Assembly: GCF_013415365.1 (NCBI RefSeq)
Contig: NZ_JACBYB010000009.1
Location: 103,937-167,936 of the forward strand
Direction of reading: 5' to 3'
Length of the DNA: 64,000 nt
DNA from: Gemella sp. GL1
Lineage (GTDB): Bacteria; Bacillota; Bacilli; Staphylococcales; Gemellaceae
In this document: positions 54,688 through 60,836 of the stretch, piece after piece
Numbering within the stretch: position 1 is the stretch's first letter
Layout: the number at the start of each line of letters is the position of its first letter
The notes under the pieces: generated by a model
Database searches by the model: none
What the model saw: the letters and a program-made list of their open reading frames with translations, nothing else
Told to the model about the DNA's origin: nothing
Position numbers and translations under genes: made by a program

Positions 54688-56850
54688 TTAAGCAATATTT
54701 TGATTAATCCATAATTCACGATATTTTTCACTAGTATTTATCAATTCTTCATGTTTTCCATCACCGATAACTTGTCCATTTTCTAATAGATATATTTTAT
54801 CGGCATCTTTTATTGTATGTAATCTATGGGAAATAAATATTAGGGTTAGTTTCTTTTCCTTTTGTAATTTTTTTAAATTAGAGAGTATTTTCTTTTCACT
54901 TGTAGAATCTAGAGCACTGGTAGATTCATCTAAGATTAGGATTTCTCCTCCTTTAAGTAAAGCTTTAGCTAATGCTAATCTTTGCTTTTGACCTCCCGAC
55001 AAGTTATCTCCATTTTCTTCTAGGCTAGCCATTAGTCCACCCATACTATTTATAAAGTTAATTGCCTCTGTTATTTCACATACTTTCATTATTTCTTCTT
55101 CTTTTACTTGTCTATCAATTCCATAAAGAAGATTTTCTAAAATACTTGCTGAAAAGAAAAATGTTTTTTGGTCTATGTAAGTTACCTTTTCTCTCAGACT
55201 TTCTAGCTTTATATCATCTATATTGTAATCATCATATAGTAGCTTACCAGAATTCGGTCTATAATATTTCACCAATAGCTTGGCTATTGTGGACTTACCA
55301 CTTCCTGATTCTCCTACTAGGGCTACTTTATCTCCTTTTTTTATTGTAAGGGAGATATTGTTCAACACATTTCTTCTACTTCCATAGGCAAAAGTTATAT
55401 TTTGCAATTCTATTTTTTCTTTGAAAATATTATCTTCTATTTTCTCTTCATTTTCTCCATCTTTTTCCACATCTAATTGTAAAATTTCAAAGAGTCTTAC
55501 CGAAGCTACACTTGCAGATTGTATTACTGGTTGTAACTCTACCGCTCTTTCTATTGGTCCTAAGAAGTAGACAATTAAGGCATTGAAAGTTAACAATTCC
55601 CCCAGACTTAATTGTCCAGCTAGCACATAACTAGAACCTATCCACAAAACTAGTAGATTTGATAGTAAATTTAATAGTAACTTTAAAGAGGCTTGTGCAT
55701 TAGCAACTTTCCCAAGTTTATAAATTTTACCTATTAGGTCTGAAAAGAAATTTTCAACCTTCCTAAAGACGTATTTTTCAGCATTGTATGATTTTATTAC
55801 TGATATACCTCCGACAGATTCTACTAGGTATGAATTTAATTTGGAATTAGCCTCCATCACATCTTGATTATATGTTTCGAATTTGTTTTTAAAGATAAGG
55901 GACAGGACTATGTATATTGGTATAAAAATTAGTATCAGTAAAAATAAGTTTTTATTTTGAATGTATAATAAGAATCCACTTCCAGTTAACATCAATATAT
56001 CTATCAAAGTAATAATTGTAATACTAGCAAAAGCTTCTCTTATCTTGCTTGCGTCCATAAACCTAGATAAAATTTCTCCTACTTTTCTTGTTTCAAAGAA
56101 ATTCATTTTTAAGGATAGAACATGCTTATAGTAGTCTAGCATCACATGCTTATCTATTGAGTTGCTTAGGTATAGACTTAGGTGACTTCTGAAATAGGTA
56201 AATATTGTTTGTAGGATATATATCAGTAGTAACCAAAGTGATATTTTATGCAAGTTGGCTAGTATGTTACTAGGCAAAATGTCATCTATCAAGACTTTAA
56301 AGTAGAATGTTCCTAGAAATGTCGCAGCATTTAATAGGATAGAGGCAATGAATATATAACTTATTAATTTCTTGTTATTTTTTACCATGTGCTTGAAGAT
56401 AGGAAGTAATTTAACACTGTCATCTCCTTTTTTAAAGTATTGATTTTTTTCTATTAAGAGGAGAATTCCTGTCCATATTTTTAAAAAATCTTCTATAGTA
56501 TCTTTTCTTCTTCCCTCTGCAGGGTCTACTAGGCTTAGTATATCCTTGTCATAATTTTCTATAATTATATAATGAGCAAAGCCATGATTATTTACTACAT
56601 GGGCTACTGCAGGATATTTAATATCTTTTAGCGCCTCCACATCTTCTACTTTAACAGCCTTGATGTCTAGCCCTATCTTAGCTCCTATATCTATCATTCC
56701 TTTTAGATTGGTTCCTTGTAAATCAGTACCACCATACTCTCTTAGTTTAGCGATGGAGCTTTCATAGCCATAGTATTTGCTTATCATGGCTAAACAAACA
56801 GGACCACATTCTTTTATATCGGTCTGCTTTATAAATTTAATTCTTCTCAT
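54688..56850 (-). CDS. C39-peptidase-containing ABC exporter (LanT/PCAT type)
   Basis: 720 residues. The N-terminal C39 peptidase (1-130) has its triad: Cys15 in DIKECGPVCLAMIS, His93 in HGFAHYIII and Asp109 in LVDPAEG. A six-helix membrane domain (about 165-450) and an ABC ATPase follow (Walker A GESGSGKST, signature LSGGQKQRLALAKA, Walker B ILILDESTSALD). Such exporters cut leaders at double-Gly sites and secrete the peptide. It ends the second lanthipeptide operon, downstream of two small membrane proteins. Confidence 0.92.
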   Translation of the reverse strand: MRRIKFIKQTDIKECGPVCLAMISKYYGYESSIAKLREYGGTDLQGTNLKGMIDIGAKIGLDIKAVKVEDVEALKDIKYPAVAHVVNNHGFAHYIIIENYDKDILSLVDPAEGRRKDTIEDFLKIWTGILLLIEKNQYFKKGDDSVKLLPIFKHMVKNNKKLISYIFIASILLNAATFLGTFYFKVLIDDILPSNILANLHKISLWLLLIYILQTIFTYFRSHLSLYLSNSIDKHVMLDYYKHVLSLKMNFFETRKVGEILSRFMDASKIREAFASITIITLIDILMLTGSGFLLYIQNKNLFLLILIFIPIYIVLSLIFKNKFETYNQDVMEANSKLNSYLVESVGGISVIKSYNAEKYVFRKVENFFSDLIGKIYKLGKVANAQASLKLLLNLLSNLLVLWIGSSYVLAGQLSLGELLTFNALIVYFLGPIERAVELQPVIQSASVASVRLFEILQLDVEKDGENEEKIEDNIFKEKIELQNITFAYGSRRNVLNNISLTIKKGDKVALVGESGSGKSTIAKLLVKYYRPNSGKLLYDDYNIDDIKLESLREKVTYIDQKTFFFSASILENLLYGIDRQVKEEEIMKVCEITEAINFINSMGGLMASLEENGDNLSGGQKQRLALAKALLKGGEILILDESTSALDSTSEKKILSNLKKLQKEKKLTLIFISHRLHTIKDADKIYLLENGQVIGDGKHEELINTSEKYRELWINQNIA

Positions 56851-56895
56851 AAATTCCTCACCTCATCTTTATTAACATATATCTTATATATTAAT

Positions 56896-56936
56896 AAAAA
56901 TCCTACTTTAGTCTATTGCTAAAGTAGGATTTTCGT
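56896..56936 (-). terminator. Terminator-like hairpin before the C39 exporter gene
   Basis: AAAATCCTACTTTAG / CTAAAGTAGGATTTTT hairpin with a seven-base loop, 46 nt before the exporter ATG. It should dampen read-through into the exporter. Confidence 0.85.
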
Positions 56937-56942
56937 AATTTT

Positions 56943-57037
56943 AGTATTATCTTCTTATTGGAATCTTACCATAAAGAATGGTAGCTTTAGCAAAATTTTC
57001 TCCATCAATCACTAATACTTCTTTAAATATCAATTCT
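56943..57037 (-). repeat. Degenerate duplicated segment, copy 1
   Basis: About 95 nt that reappear at 57233-57327 with some 12-15 differences. On the minus strand it can encode KEVLVIDGENFAKATILYGK and a short tail, in a different frame from the upstream 56-residue gene. Confidence 0.82.
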
Positions 57038-57208
57038 TCACAATCTATTTTCTTTTTTTTCTTTATTTTTACTATAAAATTGAAGTGCCTTAACTGACAA
57101 GAATCCTGCCAAGGCTCCTACTATAAGCCACTTATATGAATATTCTCCATCTTCCATCAGAAATAGAAAATCAAATACTTTATTAAAAAATTCCATAATC
57201 ATTGACAT
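57038..57208 (-). CDS. Small membrane protein, 56 residues
   Basis: ATG at 57208 with GGAGG 8 nt upstream. The protein has a Phe-rich amphipathic start (MEFFNKVFDFLFLME), one clear membrane helix (WLIVGALAGFLSVKALQFY) and a charged tail ending KKENRL. No family recognised. A run of eight A residues precedes the stop; a -1 or +2 shift there would extend the protein into the duplicated segment. Placed between a four-helix protein and the C39 exporter, an immunity or accessory role is a guess. Confidence 0.65.
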   Translation of the reverse strand: MSMIMEFFNKVFDFLFLMEDGEYSYKWLIVGALAGFLSVKALQFYSKNKEKKENRL

Positions 57209-57232
57209 AAACTCGTCCTCCTACTCCTCTTT

Positions 57233-57327
57233 AATATTATCTTTTTATTGAAATCTTACCATAAAGAATGATAGCTTTAGCAAAATATTCTCCATCAATC
57301 ACTAATATTCTTTGAATATTGATTCTA
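57233..57327 (-). repeat. Degenerate duplicated segment, copy 2
   Basis: Second copy, 290 nt away from the first. It encodes VIDGEYFAKAIILYGKISI in one frame but has no start codon and a one-base deletion relative to copy 1, so it is probably a gene remnant. Confidence 0.82.
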
Positions 57328-57363
57328 AGTGATTACTTTTCTAACATTTTCAATTAATCTTTA

Positions 57364-57756
57364 TTAATTAGCAAGTCTTTGCTTTTCAATTATTTTTAAA
57401 GCTGTTCTTTTTATAAATAATAAATCGAGAGTTTGTATTATAGCTATCAATAAACAAGCTATTCCTCCTAATAGGAAGTAGTCTTCTGGTGAAGGGGTAT
57501 TATGTATATAGATTACTACAAATATTGCCAGTATTAGATTAAGCATAGGCCAAATATACTTCATCTCTTTGTAGATTTTGCTCAGATAATCTAGAGAGCG
57601 AAACTTTACTGTATAGGGCACAATAATCACTAGGAACATTGAGGACATACTTATAACACTCTGCATCCTTGTATTACCAATATCTCCCATAATTATATAG
57701 CCTATTATTGAAAAGGCACCTAACCTCATCAATAACTCTAAAACTTTTAAAATCAT
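57364..57756 (-). CDS. Four-helix membrane protein of the lanthipeptide region
   Basis: 130 residues with four membrane segments (about 8-26, 34-50, 70-86 and 94-114) and a basic C-terminus (KRTALKIIEKQRLAN). AAGGAGG lies 7 nt upstream. No family recognised. It is the first gene behind the second lanthipeptide promoter, a usual place for immunity proteins; that role is inferred from context only. Confidence 0.7.
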   Translation of the reverse strand: MILKVLELLMRLGAFSIIGYIIMGDIGNTRMQSVISMSSMFLVIIVPYTVKFRSLDYLSKIYKEMKYIWPMLNLILAIFVVIYIHNTPSPEDYFLLGGIACLLIAIIQTLDLLFIKRTALKIIEKQRLAN

Positions 57757-57782
57757 AATATGACCTCCTTTTTTATCTACTT

Positions 57783-57832
57783 GAAAAGCTTTTCTATACT
57801 TATATTGTATACCTTTCCATTGTCCTTGTCAA
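57783..57832 (-). promoter_or_regulatory. Promoter and palindrome of the second lanthipeptide operon
   Basis: Minus strand TTGACA (57827-57832), 17 nt, TACAAT (57804-57809). Directly downstream of the start region is the perfect palindrome GAAAAGCTTTTC (57783-57794). From the -10 region through the palindrome the sequence equals that at 63599-63625. Confidence 0.9.
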
Positions 57833-57980
57833 TAATTTTTTTGTTGACTTTTTTATCTTTTTGTTATATTATTAAATTATTTTATCTAATATTTTTGAAT
57901 TTATCATTTTATACTTTTAGTAAGCTATTTATAAGTTTTCTACCACTTTGATTTTTCCATATAATCAAGCTAGCCTGTAA

Positions 57981-58012
57981 TAAAAAAACCTAGATTAAAT
58001 CTAGGTTTTTTT
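57981..58012. terminator. Bidirectional terminator
   Basis: AAAAAAACCTAGATT / AATCTAGGTTTTTTT palindrome; ends the first lanthipeptide operon on the minus strand. Confidence 0.92.
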
Positions 58013-58075
58013 ACTTGCTAAGATTAGCTAATACTTATAAGCTAAAATTTTCAAATATACTTGCGTGAACCACCC

Positions 58076-58130
58076 CTACCTACGCATACGCTAAGAGGTG
58101 GGGGAATTACGTGCTGTTAGTTAAATAATG
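58076..58130 (-). mobile_element. Solitary IS200/IS605 right-end-like remnant
   Basis: On the minus strand it reads CAGCACGTAATT, then CCCCCACCTC and TAGGGGTGGTTCA: the same order as the intact element's right end (CAGCACATTACCC to GTGGGAGGTTCA). The CCACC/GGTGG arms can form the terminal hairpin. No transposase gene is attached. Confidence 0.55.
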
Positions 58131-58140
58131 CTCTATGCTA

Positions 58141-58602
58141 TTAACTTTCTACACGCTTATATCCATAATCTACTATTAATACAGCAACATCTGAATATCT
58201 TACTTGTTCAGAAGAAGTTAGGGGCATTATAAAAGCAGGAAGTTTCTTTAAATCCTCAATTTTTGCCAGCCTGTAATCCACAGTGAATTTCTCTACTACT
58301 TCTTTTTCTCCATAGTTTATTTCATACTCTACCCCTGGAGTATTTTTATATTGTTCAACCATAGCTTTATGCTCCTGCTCATGTTTTTTTCTGTCTATAG
58401 CTGCATCGTAATAATTTACTCTATTCTCAGTTTCTTGTCTTATTAAGGTATCCCCTCTTTTTAGATAGCTTATCTTAGAAACTATTCCTAAATCTGTAAA
58501 TACATAGTCCACTTTATCTACCTTAATCATCTCAGAGTTTGCCGGCTGACAGCCGACTAAAAATATAAGTAAGAAACACACTAACACTTTTATAAATTTC
58601 AT
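58141..58602 (-). CDS. DUF1307 (YehR-like) lipoprotein
   Basis: 153 residues with a lipobox LVGC (Cys18) after a short signal peptide. The mature part follows the DUF1307 pattern: VDYVFTDLGIVSKISYLKRGDTLIRQETENRVNYYDA and PGVEYEINYGEKEVVEKFTVDY. Family function is unknown. As the last gene of the lanKC operon it could be an extracellular immunity lipoprotein, as LanI proteins are in other systems; this is inference. Confidence 0.8.
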   Translation of the reverse strand: MKFIKVLVCFLLIFLVGCQPANSEMIKVDKVDYVFTDLGIVSKISYLKRGDTLIRQETENRVNYYDAAIDRKKHEQEHKAMVEQYKNTPGVEYEINYGEKEVVEKFTVDYRLAKIEDLKKLPAFIMPLTSSEQVRYSDVAVLIVDYGYKRVES

Positions 58603-58701
58603 GATTAACTTTCTCCTTTTATTATCCTATTGAACACAAAATACTAATCTTTTTAAGAAAATTTAATTCCCTTAACTCTCTCATTTTTCCACCTCAAAAT
58701 T

Positions 58702-60324
58702 CTAATTATCTAAAGTAATTATAGAATCGGCTAATTTAAGGATAGATTGCCTATGTGATACAACAATTACTGTCTTTCTTTTAGATAGGTCTTTTAAAAT
58801 ATTGTTTACTATCTCTTCATTCTCTTTATCCAAATTAGAAGTAGGTTCATCAAAAATATATATTTCTCCGCCCCTAATAAAGCTCCTAGCTAATGATAGC
58901 CTCTGCAATTCTCCAGTGGATGCCTTTTTTAACAAACTTCCTATCTCCATATCAAGTCCTTTTGGCAAGGATTCAATAAATTTTTTCAAATTTAAAATCT
59001 CCAACCAGTATTCCACTATAGAAGTATCTACTTGAGCCTCTAATAGTAAGGACTCTCTTATTGTATCTCCCCACTCAAAAATATCTTGCGGGCAATAGCA
59101 AAAGACCTTACTTCTAAGATACTCTAAATCATATTCTTCTATATTCCTATCTCCTAATATTATCTGACCTTCATTCAATTTGAACAGTCCCAAGATTAGG
59201 TTGACTAAAGTCGTCTTTCCTTTTCCAGATTGACCAATAATAACTGATAAGCCCCCCTTGGTCACACTTAGATTTAAATTTTTAAATATATAATTATCCC
59301 CATAAGCAAAGCTGGCATTTTTAATATCCACTATATTCTCATTGCATTTTGAGAGTCTATTAATTTTATCCTTTTTATCCAGCTCTTCCTCCTCAAGATC
59401 CATACAAATTTTATCAATCCTCACCTTTGCCGCAAGAATCATTCCAATTCCTCCAACTGAATTAACAATCGTTGATAAAGGCAATACAAAAAACGTACTA
59501 TACATTAAAAATAAGGAAAGTTCTTCCACACTCATACTTCCATCTTTTATAAATATTGTAAAAACAAATATCAAACCTAGAATAAATAATTGAAAAAGTA
59601 GATTAGATATTGGCGTCATAAGTGCTTGGATTTTTGTAACTTTCATAGTCGAATTATAAATATCTTTTGATGTTGATTTAAACTTTTTTTCAGCTGATTT
59701 TTGTAGCCATAAGGCTTTTATTATCAGTAGTTTATCCAGATACTTTTCAAAAACAGTGATGAAATTTGCAAAACTCTCTTGTTGATAAATTGTATATTTT
59801 TTCAATAATAATGAGAAAATAATACTAATAGCTATGGATAAAAATAAAAATGCTATCATTATAAAAAATAATCTCATATTTATTTTTATTAGATAATATA
59901 TTGAGCCTGAAAAGAGTACAATCGCTCCTGGAATGTCCATTAATATTGTAGCTAGTGAGTCTTTCAAAATTCTCGCATCTGCAGAGATTATAGATAGTAT
60001 CTCTCCTTTTTTTAAATTAGATACATTGTCTATTTTTGTTTCCAATAATTTTCTATATATATATTCTCTAATATTTTCAAATATTCGCTCAGAATAGACT
60101 TTAGTAGAGTAGAATTTAATAGAATTAAGTATAGCTATAGCAAAAATAAACAATATAATGTACAGAAAGTCTTTAGCCTTTATGTTAGAATAATTTTCTA
60201 TTAATTTCACAATATATTGGGGTTGATACAAACTCATAACAACAATCAACAGAGCTATTATATTTGTTATAAATAAAATAAGATAGGTGTTCTTCAAATA
60301 TATTATAAAACTACGTTTATTCAC
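58702..60324 (-). CDS. ABC exporter (fused permease-ATPase) of the lanthipeptide operon
   Basis: 540 residues with a GTG start (AGGAGAGG upstream). Six membrane segments (about 12-300) precede the ATPase: Walker A GQSGKGKTTL, an unusual signature STGELQRLSLARS in place of LSGGQ, Walker B IYIFDEPTSNLD and switch His in VVSHRQS. It has no peptidase domain. Directly behind the precursor genes, it is the likely exporter of the modified peptides. Confidence 0.88.
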   Translation of the reverse strand: MNKRSFIIYLKNTYLILFITNIIALLIVVMSLYQPQYIVKLIENYSNIKAKDFLYIILFIFAIAILNSIKFYSTKVYSERIFENIREYIYRKLLETKIDNVSNLKKGEILSIISADARILKDSLATILMDIPGAIVLFSGSIYYLIKINMRLFFIMIAFLFLSIAISIIFSLLLKKYTIYQQESFANFITVFEKYLDKLLIIKALWLQKSAEKKFKSTSKDIYNSTMKVTKIQALMTPISNLLFQLFILGLIFVFTIFIKDGSMSVEELSLFLMYSTFFVLPLSTIVNSVGGIGMILAAKVRIDKICMDLEEEELDKKDKINRLSKCNENIVDIKNASFAYGDNYIFKNLNLSVTKGGLSVIIGQSGKGKTTLVNLILGLFKLNEGQIILGDRNIEEYDLEYLRSKVFCYCPQDIFEWGDTIRESLLLEAQVDTSIVEYWLEILNLKKFIESLPKGLDMEIGSLLKKASTGELQRLSLARSFIRGGEIYIFDEPTSNLDKENEEIVNNILKDLSKRKTVIVVSHRQSILKLADSIITLDN

Positions 60325-60350
60325 AATAAATCCTCTCCTAATTCCTCAAT

Positions 60351-60384
60351 AAAAGGAACTATACTTAAATATAGTTCCTTTTTG
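60351..60384 (-). terminator. Terminator-like hairpin between precursor genes and exporter
   Basis: AAAAGGAACTATA / TATAGTTCCTTTT hairpin with a six-base loop, only 27 nt before the exporter start. It probably lowers exporter expression relative to the precursors or protects their mRNA 3' end. Confidence 0.85.
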
Positions 60385-60386
60385 CA

Positions 60387-60506
60387 TTACTCACATCCTG
60401 ATAGACTTACAGAACTACATAACCAAATACTACGTACAGAATTATCTTCATCTGTAATATTTTTTTTGGTCTCCATACTTTGTAACATCAATATTCCTAA
60501 AAGCAT
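60387..60506 (-). CDS. Class III lanthipeptide precursor 3 (39 residues)
   Basis: ATG follows GGAGG. The leader MLLGILMLQSMETKKN has the LxLQ motif recognised by class III synthetases. The core carries two SxxSxxxC units, SVRSIWLC and SSVSLSGC, then Glu. The Ser/Ser/Cys spacing is the labionin signature seen in labyrinthopeptins. The leader is nearly identical to that of precursor 2, indicating recent duplication; the acidic stretch TDEDN precedes the core. Confidence 0.88.
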   Translation of the reverse strand: MLLGILMLQSMETKKNITDEDNSVRSIWLCSSVSLSGCE

Positions 60507-60526
60507 GCTAATTCCTCCTTTTTACT

Positions 60527-60676
60527 TTAACAGTTAAATACACTAAGAGAACTACAGCACTCACATGATGCTAGACTTACAGAACTGCATAGCCACATAC
60601 TATGTGCAGAATTAGACCCATCTGTAGCATTTTTTTTGGTCTCCATACTTTGTAACATCAATATTCCTAAAAGCAT
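60527..60676 (-). CDS. Class III lanthipeptide precursor 2 (49 residues)
   Basis: Same leader as precursor 3 (MLLGILMLQSMETKKN). The core has three SxxSxxxC units: SAHSMWLC, SSVSLASC and, after ECC, SSLSVFNC. The first two units match precursor 3; the third unit and the gene end match those of precursor 1. It thus looks like a hybrid produced by recombination between neighbouring precursor genes. The two extra cysteines (ECC) have no obvious partner. RBS GGAGG. Confidence 0.9.
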   Translation of the reverse strand: MLLGILMLQSMETKKNATDGSNSAHSMWLCSSVSLASCECCSSLSVFNC

Positions 60677-60697
60677 GCTATTTGCCTCCTTTTTACT

Positions 60698-60820
60698 TTA
60701 ACAGTTAAATATACTAAACGAACTACAACCCCAAAAACTAAATGATGATCTCATATCGAGCACAGAATTACTTTTTCTGGTAATCTCCATAGATTGTAAT
60801 GATAATACATTGTTTAACAT
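60698..60820 (-). CDS. Class III lanthipeptide precursor 1 (40 residues)
   Basis: First precursor after the synthetase gene, 16 nt behind it; RBS AAAAGGAGG. Leader MLNNVLSLQSMEITRK carries LxLQSME. The core begins near residue 25 and has two back-to-back SxxSxxxC units, SSFSFWGC and SSFSIFNC, with the last Cys as C-terminus. No double-Gly site is present before the core. Confidence 0.9.
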   Translation of the reverse strand: MLNNVLSLQSMEITRKSNSVLDMRSSFSFWGCSSFSIFNC

Positions 60821-60836
60821 AATAAATTGCCTCCTT

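Larger units (their letters stand above)
57833..58140. other. Spacer between the two lanthipeptide operons
   Basis: Contains AT-rich DNA upstream of the 57.8-kb promoter, a bidirectional terminator (57981-58012) and an IS605-like end remnant (58076-58130). No gene recognised. Confidence 0.6.

Noticed and set aside
60387..60820. Class IV or class II lanthipeptide assignment
   Set aside because: The cyclase part of the synthetase lacks the Cys/His zinc ligands required in classes II and IV, and the leaders carry the class III LxLQ motif.
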